IMG/VR virus record: IMGVR_UViG_3300042504_002006
Span: 1 to 45,015 of that record
Direction: 5' to 3' (one strand)
DNA: 45,015 nucleotides
Source of the DNA: a virus
Part shown: positions 34,475 to 41,573 of the stretch, in pieces
Layout of the letters: each line of letters opens with the position of its first letter
Position numbering within the stretch: the first letter of the stretch is position 1
The notes under the pieces: model-generated
What the model was told of the DNA's origin: nothing
The model's input: only the letters and a program-made list of their open reading frames with translations
Databases searched by the model: none
Translations under genes and position numbers: made by a program

Positions 34475-36268
34475 GCCAAGGAGATTGCAATTGACCTCGA
34501 AACATGCGACCCGAACATGGAGTCTATGGGTCCCGGTTGGCCTCGCGGTGACGGGAGTATTGTTGGTTACGCAGTCGCAGTCGACGGCTGGGCTGGGTAT
34601 TTCCCTGTTGGCCATGGCGGTGGCGGCAACTTGGATCGGCGGCTTGTGGAGCGTTGGGTACGCGATGTCCTCAACACCCCAGCGGACAAGATCATGCACA
34701 ACGCCGCCTATGACGCCGGGTGGTTGGGTGCAAGTGGATTCACCATCAACGGTCGAATCTATGACACCATGCTTGCTGCCCCGCTCCTCGATGAAAACCG
34801 CTTCTCGTACAGCCTCAATGCGCTTGGCTTCGATTACCTTAAAGAGGTCAAGAGTGAGCAAGCTCTCAAACAGGCGGCCGCTGACTTCGGGGTTCACCCC
34901 AAAAAGGAGCTTTGGAAGCTCCCAGCCATGTATGTTGGTGAGTACGCCGAGCAAGACGCTGCGCTGACCCTCAAGCTCTGGCAACACTTCAAGATCAAAA
35001 TGCGGCAGGAGGAGGTCGAGTCGGTCTTCAATCTCGAGACCGATGTGTTCCCCGTGCTGCTGGAGATGACCCGGCGCGGCATCCGGTTTGACCGCGAGAA
35101 ATGCGAGCAGTTGATTGGCCAGATGCGAAAGCGCGAGAAGGAACTGCTGCAGCAGATCAAGACCCAGGTCGGCCAGCAGGTGGACGTTTGGGCCGCGCAA
35201 TCCATCGCCCAGGCCTTTGACCGCCTCGGCATTCAGTACGCCAAGACCGCCACGGGGCTGCCCAGCTTTACCAAGGGATTCCTGGACGGCTGTGAGCATC
35301 CGCTGGCCAAGATGATCGTAGAGGTGCGCGAGACCAACAAGACGCACAGCACGTTCCTGCAGCCCTACATGGACTTCAGCGCCAAGACCGGCCGTGTGCA
35401 TCCGCATGTCAACCAGATGCGCTCCGATGATGGGGGCACTGTCACAGGCCGCCTGTCCATGGCTAACCCCAATCTGCAACAGGTTCCGGCCCGCCATGAG
35501 GTGATCGGACCGATGGTTAGGAGCCTTTTCCTGCCCGAGGAAGGGGAGATGTGGGCCTCCAACGATTTCTCGTCTCAGGAGCCCCGCCTGCTGGTCCACT
35601 ACGCCAGCCTGCTGTCCCTGCCCGGGGCCGACAATCTGGTTGCGGCCTACCGGGAGGACCCCACCACCGACTTCCACCAGATGGTTGCGGACATGGCCGG
35701 CATCAAACGCAAGGCGGCCAAGACCATCGGCCTGGGGCTGATGTACGGCATGGGCAAGAACAAGCTGGCCAACAGCCTGGACCTGTCCCTGGATGAGGCC
35801 AGCGAATTGATTGACAACTTCCACCGCAACGTCCCCTTCCTCAAGGGCACCGTTAACGCGGTGATGGCCAGGATTGACCATGCGGCCTCAGGCGGCGCGA
35901 TCCGCACCCTGCTGGGCCGCAAATGCCGCTTCCCGCTGTGGGAGCCCATGGAGTGGGGCGTGAACAAGGCGCTGCCGCGTGAGCAGGCCGTCATTGAATA
36001 CGGCGCACGGATCAAGCGGGCGGGCACCTACAAGGGCCTCAATCGCCTGATTCAGGGGTCAGCCGCCGATCAGACCAAGGCCGCCATGGTGGCCCTGACC
36101 AAGGCCGGCTTGACGCCCATCCTGCAGGTTCACGATGAGGTGGCGCTGTCGGTCAAGAATCGGGAAGAGGCCGAGGAAGGGGCCAGGATCATGGCCGAGG
36201 CGGTGCGCCTGGAAGTCCCCAGCCGGTGCGATGTGGAGATCGGACCAAGCTGGGGAGAGGCAAAGTGA
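34403..36268 (+). CDS. Family A DNA polymerase with 3'-5' exonuclease (621 aa)
   Basis: The replicative polymerase. Exonuclease residues: Asp31-x-Glu33 (IAIDLE), Asp104 (NAAYD) and Tyr181-x3-Asp185 (YAEQD). Polymerase motif A is NDFSSQEPR (Asp388); motif B has Lys440 and Tyr448 (KTIGLGLMYG) with Leu444 at the position equivalent to E. coli Phe762; motif C is His577-Asp578-Glu579 (VHDEV). There is no 5'-3' exonuclease domain, as usual for phage enzymes. GTG 34403, behind AAAAAGGAT, overlaps the helicase stop. It is the last gene of the rightward replication operon. Confidence 0.93.
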   Translation: MKTMPMFPTATEWVPPQAFPDLSTAKEIAIDLETCDPNMESMGPGWPRGDGSIVGYAVAVDGWAGYFPVGHGGGGNLDRRLVERWVRDVLNTPADKIMHNAAYDAGWLGASGFTINGRIYDTMLAAPLLDENRFSYSLNALGFDYLKEVKSEQALKQAAADFGVHPKKELWKLPAMYVGEYAEQDAALTLKLWQHFKIKMRQEEVESVFNLETDVFPVLLEMTRRGIRFDREKCEQLIGQMRKREKELLQQIKTQVGQQVDVWAAQSIAQAFDRLGIQYAKTATGLPSFTKGFLDGCEHPLAKMIVEVRETNKTHSTFLQPYMDFSAKTGRVHPHVNQMRSDDGGTVTGRLSMANPNLQQVPARHEVIGPMVRSLFLPEEGEMWASNDFSSQEPRLLVHYASLLSLPGADNLVAAYREDPTTDFHQMVADMAGIKRKAAKTIGLGLMYGMGKNKLANSLDLSLDEASELIDNFHRNVPFLKGTVNAVMARIDHAASGGAIRTLLGRKCRFPLWEPMEWGVNKALPREQAVIEYGARIKRAGTYKGLNRLIQGSAADQTKAAMVALTKAGLTPILQVHDEVALSVKNREEAEEGARIMAEAVRLEVPSRCDVEIGPSWGEAK

Positions 36269-36622
36269 TCATGCCCTGCGGCGCAGGGTGAGCATCAAGA
36301 GCTTAGTCTTGACCTCGGCCAACGCTTCAAGGATTCTGTTCAAAGACAGGCTTGGGGCGGGTTTCTGGTCGTAGAACAGGTCCAGTTGCTGCAGGATGAA
36401 GAGATACTCTCCACGGCCCCGGCCCTTGACCAGATCAGCCTGCAACACGCCGCGAGAAACCAAGGCCAGCCCTGCCCTGCGGACGCAGGAGGGCTGGAAA
36501 CCCAGGGCCTTGGATATCTCGCTGGTGCGCTGCGGGACGTAGTTGGATTGGCGCAGAAAGGCCAGGATGGCCGTCTGCACTTCCTCCGAGGACATCCGCA
36601 CCGCTCTGATTGGAGAGGTCAC
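36269..36622 (-). CDS. Winged-helix DNA-binding protein (117 aa)
   Basis: Starts at GTG 36622, overlapping the upstream gene's stop (GTGA), with GGAGGG upstream. Residues 12-50 form a helix-turn-helix (EEVQTAILAFLRQ, then TSEISKALGFQPSCVRRAGL), followed by a wing (GRGRGEYLFIL, about 68-78). The C-terminal helix is basic. It probably binds DNA and may regulate phage genes; no target is known. It is the last gene of a three-gene leftward operon and ends head-on against the polymerase gene. Confidence 0.65.
   Translation of the reverse strand: MTSPIRAVRMSSEEVQTAILAFLRQSNYVPQRTSEISKALGFQPSCVRRAGLALVSRGVLQADLVKGRGRGEYLFILQQLDLFYDQKPAPSLSLNRILEALAEVKTKLLMLTLRRRA
36274..36288. terminator. Small hairpin at convergent gene ends
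   Basis: CCCTGC (36274-36279) and GCAGGG (36283-36288) form a 6-bp stem with a 3-nt GGC loop, just after the polymerase stop and inside the 3' end of the leftward 117-aa gene. Neither side has a T tract, so termination would be weak or factor-dependent. Confidence 0.3.
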
Positions 36623-37107
36623 CGCACCCTCCCCTCCAAGCGATCTGCGACCAGCTTGGCGTAGCCGGCGATGTCGGCCCAGTGATCGACCTTATCGGGG
36701 TCGCCGTTGACGATGCGGCCCATCTTGTGGACGATCATCTCCAGGGCTTCCCACTGGTCGTCAGCAAAGGTCTTGTTGTGCCGCTGGGCATGCTCTGCCA
36801 TCAGGCGTTTGATGCCCTGCATGAGCGATGCGCCGTCTTTGAACGCACCGTAGTCCACGGCCCGCGCATCGAGGATGCCGTCAACAGAGATAGTGCTCTT
36901 GGTCTGCTTGGGCAGCGTGATGGTGAATTCCTTCTGCACAGCCTTGTTTGCTGACTTGCTCTCTATCCGGGCCCGCTGGCGCAGCTTGTAGGCGTGGGGG
37001 AGGCCCATCTTGAACTTCTTGGCGGTCTCTCTTACGTTTGCAGTCGGGTCGTTTTTAAAGAAGTCGATCACACTCCGGGATTTTTCAGAAAACTTTTTCA
37101 TAGCCAT
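36619..37107 (-). CDS. HTH plus DUF6378-like protein (162 aa)
   Basis: The N-terminal 45 residues look like a small helix-turn-helix (PTANVRETAKKFKMGLPHAY). The C-terminal 65 residues (KTFADDQWEALEMIVHKMGR, then DHWADIAGYAKLVADRLEG) match the DUF6378 domain found in many phages; assigned by eye. Function of the domain is unknown to me. Start behind GAGGAAGC; it overlaps the upstream small gene by 10 nt and the downstream gene by 4 nt. Confidence 0.65.
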   Translation of the reverse strand: MAMKKFSEKSRSVIDFFKNDPTANVRETAKKFKMGLPHAYKLRQRARIESKSANKAVQKEFTITLPKQTKSTISVDGILDARAVDYGAFKDGASLMQGIKRLMAEHAQRHNKTFADDQWEALEMIVHKMGRIVNGDPDKVDHWADIAGYAKLVADRLEGRVR

Positions 37108-37244
37108 GCTTCCTCTATAGGTTCTTCAGGTTGTGGGTTTTGCTTCTTCGGTGGTTTGGGCATCAGCTTGGGGTCCAAGCGATCAAACGGCCACCACCGC
37201 TTGAGTTCTTCCTCTGTCAGTCGTCGTTTAGGTTGTTCAGCCAT
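37098..37244 (-). CDS. Small Pro/Lys-rich protein (48 aa)
   Basis: ATG 37244 is preceded by AGAAAGGAGAGCT. It begins MAEQPKRRLTEEELKRWWPF and continues Pro/Lys/Gln-rich. A longer reading from 37289 would start inside the predicted promoter, so the short form is preferred. First gene of the leftward operon driven by the promoter at 37,269-37,296. Function unknown. Confidence 0.6.
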   Translation of the reverse strand: MAEQPKRRLTEEELKRWWPFDRLDPKLMPKPPKKQNPQPEEPIEEAWL

Positions 37245-37268
37245 AGCTCTCCTTTCTGTTGTACGGAT

Positions 37269-37296
37269 AGTGTACGCCACCTGAAACATATGTCAA
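37269..37296 (-). promoter_or_regulatory. Leftward sigma-70 promoter
   Basis: Minus strand: TTGACA (37296-37291), 16-nt spacer, TACACT (37274-37269), followed by the AGAAAGGAG ribosome site and ATG 37244. Hexamers and spacer length are identical to those of the rightward promoter at 29,555, while the spacer sequences differ. Confidence 0.75.
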
Positions 37297-37475
37297 GAGG
37301 GGGCATTCTCCTGGTTCCTTTTCCCCTCTGCCTGGGCTGCCTTGAGCGATGTGTATCGCTTCTGGCTGCTCTTGAGAAAGAACAACTGCTCATAGTCCCT
37401 GGTGATTTCATCAAGGACCTCGCCCTTAGGCGATTCCAAAATCCAGTGGTCGGTATTCCATGTTTTCCACTTCAT
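37293..37475 (-). CDS. Small phage protein (60 aa)
   Basis: Starts at ATG 37475 behind GGAGAAGTGAA. Trp-rich start (MKWKTWNTDHWILESPKGEV) with beta character, then helical and basic. The ATG overlaps the upstream TGA (ATGA). Unknown function; last gene of the long leftward operon that begins at 41,148. Confidence 0.65.
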   Translation of the reverse strand: MKWKTWNTDHWILESPKGEVLDEITRDYEQLFFLKSSQKRYTSLKAAQAEGKRNQENAPS

Positions 37476-37642
37476 TTCACTTCTCCTTGGCGTCGAACCC
37501 TTTTGAGTTTTGGCTGCGTGATCGCAACTTCCTTGGTGTTGAAGCTGTGATCGTTAAAGCAGTGCCGGCGTCTGATTGGTGTTCCATCCTCGTCCTTGGT
37601 GTGTTTGACTTCGGTTGGTGCTTTGCATAGGGGGCATTTCAT
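37472..37642 (-). CDS. Zinc-ribbon-like small protein (56 aa)
   Basis: A short gene from ATG 37642 to TGA 37474-37472. It begins MKCPLCKAPTEV, and residues 22-33 read PIRRRHCFNDHS. Cys3, Cys6, Cys28 and His32 could bind zinc, and the Arg-rich turn before the second pair is like the N-terminal zinc ribbon of NrdR-type proteins. The tail is basic, so nucleic-acid binding is likely. It is coupled by 4-nt overlaps to both neighbours. Confidence 0.65.
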   Translation of the reverse strand: MKCPLCKAPTEVKHTKDEDGTPIRRRHCFNDHSFNTKEVAITQPKLKRVRRQGEVK

Positions 37643-38004
37643 TTTTTTATGGTCCCTCGCTCGATCAGTTCTTGTCTACGGCGAAGCCACTGCGTGTAGT
37701 TGTAGCGCAGCCTGCGGCGCCTGCTCTCATCGAATCGCTCCGCCTTTGGTCTGACTTCGTGTGGGTCAACAGACCTGAGCAGCGCATCTCGTATGGCCTG
37801 CGGATTTGCGCCGATCAAGGTGGCGTACTGCTCAAACGATGTGTCCTTGTTGAACAGCCAATTGATCGCGGCCAACGCATCACCTGCGCTTGCATTGCTG
37901 TTGGAGGCATCATCAACTGCCTGGGCAATGACTGCCGCGAGCAGGCGGGCACAGGCCACGGTTTGCGGCTCTGCGCCAGGGTGGGTTGAGACAAAGTCAA
38001 TCAT
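37639..38004 (-). CDS. Helical conserved phage protein (121 aa)
   Basis: All-helical: a first part with ARLLAAVIAQAVDDASN, a middle with FEQYATLIGANPQAIRDALL (HTH-like, about 57-76), and a very basic Arg-rich end (ESRRRRLRYNYTQWLRRRQE). A DNA-binding role is possible. The start overlaps the upstream stop (TGATG). Not recognised as a named family. Confidence 0.6.
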   Translation of the reverse strand: MIDFVSTHPGAEPQTVACARLLAAVIAQAVDDASNSNASAGDALAAINWLFNKDTSFEQYATLIGANPQAIRDALLRSVDPHEVRPKAERFDESRRRRLRYNYTQWLRRRQELIERGTIKK

Positions 38005-38639
38005 CAGTCGGCTCCTCTTTCATTGATCTCATAAAACCAATCGTCGCCAGCGGCCCACTTGCGAGAGCCATCAACGGTCCAGACGTACTTGGCTGCCTGG
38101 AAGTCCGGGAATTTGACATCCAGTGGGATCAGGCTCTGGTCGTACCAGAGGCAGCGGTTGTTGGGCTGCGTGGCAAACTGGCCGTTGTCCAGGCGGATGA
38201 AGTTAAAGCTCTTGTGTTCTTCGGCCGTCTCAACGAATGTGGTGTCAAGGGCCATCTCGTCGGCGCAGAAGTCCACGGTGAACATGTATTTGCCAAAGTG
38301 CCACTGCTTGTCCTTGCCGAGAAACTTCACGCTCAGGTTCCTCAGGTTGATCTTCTCGACCACCGTGAAGCGGTAGCTCATGCAGTCCCATAGCTGCAGT
38401 GTGTCAATCGGCAAGTCCCCCGCTTCTTCTTTCCACACGTAGGCATGCAGTGGCAGCTTGTCGTAGAGAGCACCGTAGTTTGGCAGCAGGCTTTCGATGC
38501 GAAATACCTGCCCCCTGAGGGCTTTGAGGCTGACCCAGATTGCCGGCTCAAGATGCCCGTGCCCCTTTTCAAAGTTGTACAGAAATTCGCGCCGCACAAA
38601 GCATTTGAGCGGCGGCAGGCTGGCCACAAGATAGCTCAT
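38004..38639 (-). CDS. Conserved phage protein of unknown function (211 aa)
   Basis: The largest gene of this leftward block. Beta-rich with many aromatics (GHLEPAIWVSLKALRGQVF near residue 28 and FTVVEKINLRNLSVKFLG near 90) and a Trp-rich end. There is no catalytic motif, signal or membrane segment that I can identify. The start overlaps the upstream gene by 4 nt. Confidence 0.65.
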   Translation of the reverse strand: MSYLVASLPPLKCFVRREFLYNFEKGHGHLEPAIWVSLKALRGQVFRIESLLPNYGALYDKLPLHAYVWKEEAGDLPIDTLQLWDCMSYRFTVVEKINLRNLSVKFLGKDKQWHFGKYMFTVDFCADEMALDTTFVETAEEHKSFNFIRLDNGQFATQPNNRCLWYDQSLIPLDVKFPDFQAAKYVWTVDGSRKWAAGDDWFYEINERGAD

Positions 38640-38800
38640 TTGTCCACCCCGAACGCCTTGCGGATGAGATCGGCTGCTTGGTACGGCTCGGCCTCGTCGG
38701 CGATCTCGGCGCAGCGTTTGGCAGTTGCCTCGCGCTCGGCTTTCACCGCCGCCTCAAGCTCTGAGCGGTAGCACAGGGTGTCGTCGTCATCTTTGGTCAT
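38636..38800 (-). CDS. Small helical phage protein (54 aa)
   Basis: ATG 38800 behind AAGGGGGC. Begins MTKDDDDTLCYRSELEAAVK and contains AKRCAEIADEAEPYQAADL, a pattern common in small phage proteins with a helical AREAT(A)KRCAEI-like segment. Overlaps both neighbours by 4 nt. Function unknown. Confidence 0.6.
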   Translation of the reverse strand: MTKDDDDTLCYRSELEAAVKAEREATAKRCAEIADEAEPYQAADLIRKAFGVDK

Positions 38801-38994
38801 GCTTGCCCCCTTGCCTTGAGCATGGCGTCTGCAAACGTGTACGCGACAGAAGCGGCGACTTGGGGTGTAACACCATTCAGTGGAACCATTGCCTGCATCG
38901 CCTTGGCTGCGAAGTAGTCGCGCAGCGTCATGCCCGCCGTCACCGGCTGGTGCAGATGCTCGATGGTGTGTGGGAAGGCGTATTCGTTGCTCAT
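38797..38994 (-). CDS. Small phage protein (65 aa)
   Basis: Contains GMTLRDYFAAKAMQAM (residues 21-36) and AYTFADAMLKAR near the end, a frequent signature of small phage and prophage proteins of unknown role. ATGA overlap with both neighbours supports the start at 38994. Confidence 0.65.
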   Translation of the reverse strand: MSNEYAFPHTIEHLHQPVTAGMTLRDYFAAKAMQAMVPLNGVTPQVAASVAYTFADAMLKARGQA

Positions 38995-39209
38995 GTGTTG
39001 TTCTCCCTGAGCATCTTCTCGGCGTCATAGAGCAGATCGCGGTACTCGTAGTCGTACTGATTGATCTGCTCATCGGTGAGCCCGACCCACGGGCGCGGGG
39101 CGGCGTAGAGTTTTGCGCCGACCTCGATGCCTGTCGCATCGTCCCATGCAATCACAGGCCGACCGTTTGCCTCCATCCGATAAACGTGCGCCACGGATTT
39201 ACTGCTCAT
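38991..39209 (-). CDS. Small phage protein (72 aa)
   Basis: ATG 39209 follows GAGGAGGGTCAA. It has KLYAAPRPWVGLTDEQI in the middle (about residues 35-51), a motif frequent in short phage proteins, and an acidic helical end. A longer reading upstream has no good ribosome site. Function unknown. Confidence 0.6.
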   Translation of the reverse strand: MSSKSVAHVYRMEANGRPVIAWDDATGIEVGAKLYAAPRPWVGLTDEQINQYDYEYRDLLYDAEKMLRENNT

Positions 39210-39388
39210 TTGACCCTCCTCACAGCCACCCACTCGGGCTCCTTGGCTTCCACCACAACCGGCGGCCGTTGTTCGCTGGGCGGCACCCACCCATACCTGC
39301 GCCATGTTTTCTGTACATCAGCGCCCGATGTCCATACAAAATCAGGATGCCCAACGGGAATCCACGGATCAGTTCTCTTTGCAGTCAT
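39206..39388 (-). CDS. Small phage protein (60 aa)
   Basis: ATG 39388 follows GGAGGGTGGA. It contains TDPWIPVGHPDFVWTSGADV and KTWRRYGWVPPSE, typical of a small conserved phage protein. Overlaps upstream and downstream genes by 4 nt. Function unknown. Confidence 0.6.
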   Translation of the reverse strand: MTAKRTDPWIPVGHPDFVWTSGADVQKTWRRYGWVPPSEQRPPVVVEAKEPEWVAVRRVK

Positions 39389-39582
39389 TCCACCCTCCAG
39401 CAGCAATACCCATCTTCAGTCTTTCGAACCGAAAACTTCTTTTTGGTTTTATGCCAATACCGTACCGCAGCAATCTGAACCGTCTGCGGCCGGATGTGTT
39501 TAGGAATCAGGAAGCTGTCCCCGACCTCCATCTTTCCAAACGGATAGCTTCGCGGCAAAGGCCGCCCCTTTTCAATCTTCAC
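39385..39582 (-). CDS. DUF7303-like small protein, copy 1 (65 aa)
   Basis: GTG start behind AGAAAGGAAAG. Core: IEKGRPLP, YPFGKMEVGDSF (residues 13-24), then an Arg/Lys-rich strand pair with FSVRKTEDGYCCWRV at the end. The pattern matches a small phage family I know as DUF7303, possibly nucleic-acid-binding. A second copy on the opposite strand at 41,600 shares IE.G..LP, YPF..M..GDS and the final RK...G...WR. Confidence 0.65.
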   Translation of the reverse strand: MKIEKGRPLPRSYPFGKMEVGDSFLIPKHIRPQTVQIAAVRYWHKTKKKFSVRKTEDGYCCWRVE

Positions 39583-39785
39583 GATACTTTCCTTTCTCCA
39601 GTCTCAAATTTTTCCCGGCCATCTGCACTGTTGTGAACAGCAACCATGTTTTCGTAGTCAAGCTCCGGCTCGCACCAGCACTCGGCTGTCAGTTCATGCT
39701 GGCGCAGATCATTTAAGGGGGTCACGTGAATCACGATGTTCCCCGCCTTCGACTCGCCCCTTGTGGTTCTCCACATGTTGTTCAT
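39579..39785 (-). CDS. Small phage protein with CWC motif (68 aa)
   Basis: ATG 39785 follows GAGGGGAGATC. Contains VIHVTPLNDLRQHELTAE, then CWCEP and VAVHNSADGRE. The His/Cys pattern resembles small phage proteins that may bind metal. A longer upstream reading lacks a ribosome site and overlaps the neighbour more. The 5' part overlaps the next small gene by 77 nt in another frame. Confidence 0.55.
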   Translation of the reverse strand: MNNMWRTTRGESKAGNIVIHVTPLNDLRQHELTAECWCEPELDYENMVAVHNSADGREKFETGERKVS

Positions 39786-39888
39786 GCCTGATCTCCCCTC
39801 GTAAAAAGGCCACCTGAAGACGCAGCCGGTAGTTCTCAACAACCAGCTTGCGCCACGCATCAAGGACCATCTTGGTGTCTGGCTCCAT
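39709..39888 (-). CDS. Small helical protein (59 aa)
   Basis: ATG 39888 follows GGTGGAAG. The helix LDAWRKLVVENYRLRLQVAF (residues 9-28) is amphipathic and basic; the end is His/Arg-rich. It overlaps its downstream neighbour by 77 nt, more than usual here, so the call is less sure. Function unknown. Confidence 0.45.
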   Translation of the reverse strand: MEPDTKMVLDAWRKLVVENYRLRLQVAFLRGEIRHEQHVENHKGRVEGGEHRDSRDPLK

Positions 39889-40153
39889 CTTCCACCAATG
39901 CCTTTTCTGCAATCTTGATGATCTCCAGGCAATGGCCCTCAGCCCCTTCAGGGTTGGCGGCAGCCATCAATGCATGCGTCTGGATGCGATAGAGCGCCTC
40001 CCACAGGGCCTTGCGGTCCCGATCAAGGCACAAGGGGCTCGGCTCAGGGTCCACGGTCACAGCCGGGGGGTTGAACCGGAGATACCTGTGTCCCACAGCG
40101 TTGACCGCGAGCCACGCGACAGGGATTTTGCTAGGGGTCAGAACGCTGGTCAT
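39860..40153 (-). CDS. Small phage protein (97 aa)
   Basis: N-terminal beta-like part (VAWLAVNAVGHRYLRFNP) and C-terminal helices (DRKALWEALYRIQTHALMAA). ATG overlaps the upstream TGA. No known motif; function unknown. Confidence 0.55.
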   Translation of the reverse strand: MTSVLTPSKIPVAWLAVNAVGHRYLRFNPPAVTVDPEPSPLCLDRDRKALWEALYRIQTHALMAAANPEGAEGHCLEIIKIAEKALVEDGARHQDGP

Positions 40154-40374
40154 TTCTCGCCCCTCTCAAGCTGCTGCATCATGTGGTACAGGCGGGCGTA
40201 CATGTCCGCGCCGGTATTGCGCATGTACTCCTTCATTTCCATCACCGGAGGCAGGGCCACCTCCGGAACACAGACCTCCACCAAACAGCCGCGCTGCTCC
40301 ATGGTGATCCTCAGAACCGCCACATCCGAGTCGGAAGACTCAGGGGTGTACACAAAAGGCTTTGAATCAGTCAT
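40150..40374 (-). CDS. Small phage protein (74 aa)
   Basis: ATG 40374 follows AAGGAAATTCA. Contains FVYTPESSDSDVAVLRITME and a helical end (MYARLYHMMQQLERGE). The start lies inside the upstream gene's end, an 8-nt overlap. Function unknown. Confidence 0.55.
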   Translation of the reverse strand: MTDSKPFVYTPESSDSDVAVLRITMEQRGCLVEVCVPEVALPPVMEMKEYMRNTGADMYARLYHMMQQLERGEK

Positions 40375-40600
40375 TGAATTTCCTTGTCCAGTACTCATCA
40401 GCATCTTTGTAGAAAGTTAAAAACATGTCCGTTGAAGTGTGGGCAGATATCTGCGCTGCACGGCAGCAACCGGCCGCAAGGCGCGTTGCAACCACCGCAG
40501 CAACCTTCTTGTCCACCCCCTCTCCAAAAAACAACTCCACGGCCTTCCTGCTCAACACAGCAGCTTGGTCACTTTTCTTTTTTGTCGGGTCTTCCATCAT
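40367..40600 (-). CDS. Small helical phage protein (77 aa)
   Basis: ATG 40600 is chosen because it forms ATGA with the upstream stop, like most junctions here; a GTG 9 nt upstream is possible. Helical, with VDKKVAAVVATRLAAGCCRA (about 29-48). Function unknown. Confidence 0.55.
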   Translation of the reverse strand: MMEDPTKKKSDQAAVLSRKAVELFFGEGVDKKVAAVVATRLAAGCCRAAQISAHTSTDMFLTFYKDADEYWTRKFND

Positions 40601-40872
40601 TCCTCCCACCTCAGGTAAGCTTCCTCTTCCAAATCCTCAATCATGTCCATCTTCATCACCGGAGAGATATCGAGCCCCTCAGGCGTGTAGGCATGCATCA
40701 GGGTGTACGTAGCCGGGTAGTCCGGCTCCATCTGCAGCCCCTCGGACCGAAGACCACGGCTCGGGGCCTCGTAGAAGAAAAAGCAGGTTAGCGTCACCCC
40801 GAGCAGATCACACTCGTACTCTATCGAAGGATGACCAGAATGGTACGGTACTTTACTTTTTGGCACAGTCAT
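40597..40872 (-). CDS. Small acidic phage protein (91 aa)
   Basis: ATG 40872 behind GGGAGCATGTT. Beta-rich start (VPYHSGHPSIEYECDLLG), an aromatic strand CFFFYEAPSRG, and an acidic end with DMIEDLEEEAYLRWEE. Unknown function. The upstream gene ends 30 nt before. Confidence 0.6.
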   Translation of the reverse strand: MTVPKSKVPYHSGHPSIEYECDLLGVTLTCFFFYEAPSRGLRSEGLQMEPDYPATYTLMHAYTPEGLDISPVMKMDMIEDLEEEAYLRWEE

Positions 40873-40902
40873 AACATGCTCCCGAAAAATTGTTTGAGGG
40901 AC

Positions 40903-41148
40903 TTAGTGGGTTCCATGAGGCTTTGCTCCTACTTCCAAAGTCATGGGATCAAGGTCCGCGTACGCAGAAGCCACGCCATCGAGCAGGGTCTGCAAAGGCA
41001 TGCCAGCACCCTTGGCAATCACCGCCACGACCAAGATCGAAGCGAACAAGGCCTCAGTGGGCTGCTCGAATTCGGTAGAGCAGATGTTGATCAGACGCTT
41101 GGCATCATCAATGATATTGTCAGGAATCTGACAAGGTTTGTCGCTCAT
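40903..41148 (-). CDS. First gene of the long leftward operon (81 aa)
   Basis: ATG 41148 is preceded by AGAAAGGATAG, the leader shared with genes at 42,972 and 43,843. The middle is hydrophobic (ALFASILVVAVIAKGAGMPL, residues 33-52), perhaps a buried helix rather than a membrane segment. Function unknown. It heads a chain of sixteen small leftward genes. Confidence 0.6.
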   Translation of the reverse strand: MSDKPCQIPDNIIDDAKRLINICSTEFEQPTEALFASILVVAVIAKGAGMPLQTLLDGVASAYADLDPMTLEVGAKPHGTH

Positions 41149-41205
41149 GTGTAACTATCCTTTCTGGGTTGTGAATGAGATACGGAGATTAGTCTAGCTT
41201 ACATG

Positions 41206-41234
41206 GGTGTAGGCGTGTTAGGGAAAGTTGAGAA
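41206..41234 (-). promoter_or_regulatory. Leftward promoter of the small-gene operon
   Basis: Minus strand: TTCTCA (41234-41229), 17-nt spacer, TACACC (41211-41206). Each hexamer is a 3-4 of 6 match, but the -35 equals that of the leftward promoter at 29,600. It lies 58 nt before ATG 41148. Confidence 0.45.
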
Positions 41235-41321
41235 AAACATAGGTGTTTTCCCTAGGTGGGAGGAGGCTATATAACGGATCATGGACCACGGACCGGGGTC
41301 TTATGCTTTTTTTGAAATGTA

Positions 41322-41530
41322 TATAGGACTTTTAGGGGTCGAGTGTGTTTTTATTTTTTTTTTTGTGGATTTAGACGTAATAGACGTAATGGCGTAAGAA
41401 TGCAGTGTTTATGCGGGTTGTAGGACCTTTCGGAGCATTACGGGGGGAGATTCAGTGGAATATTTCTGGGGGGCTCCGCGCGACACTTTCAAAAAAAATA
41501 AAATCGTTGTTACCCCCTAAAAGTCCTATA
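41322..41530. repeat. 17-bp perfect inverted repeat, 175 nt apart
   Basis: Left arm 41322-41338 (starts TATAGGACTT) is the exact reverse complement of right arm 41514-41530 (ends AGTCCTATA). Inside the arms, a T-rich tract (TTTTATTTTTTT, about 41350-41364) faces an A-rich tract (41491-41504), so the pairing can extend imperfectly. A transcript through here could fold into a long stem. Confidence 0.85.
41372..41397 (+). repeat. Short tandem repeats (iteron-like)
   Basis: TAGACGTAA occurs twice in direct tandem (41372-41380, 41381-41389), followed by the partial copy TGGCGTAA (41390-41397). They lie inside the inverted repeat, just after an 11-nt T tract. Small tandem sites of this type can be protein-binding sites at origins or operators. 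Confidence 0.55.
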
Positions 41531-41544
41531 GGAAACCTCTTGAA

Positions 41545-41573
41545 TTGACTTGGGCTTGGAACCTGTTTACACT
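41545..41573 (+). promoter_or_regulatory. Rightward promoter of the terminase operon
   Basis: TTGACT (41545-41550), 17-nt spacer, TACACT (41568-41573), followed by CGGAGGAT and GTG 41600. It starts 14 nt after the right arm of the inverted repeat. The -10 is identical to those at 29,577 and 37,269. Confidence 0.7.

Noticed and set aside
34466-35881. A 471-codon open frame on the minus strand opposite the DNA polymerase
   Set aside because: The polymerase frame has every catalytic motif; the opposite frame is a by-product of GC-rich codons.
40367-41148. Toxin-antitoxin pair among the small leftward genes
   Set aside because: Gene sizes fit, but no known toxin fold or antitoxin motif was recognised; co-directional small genes are normal in this operon.
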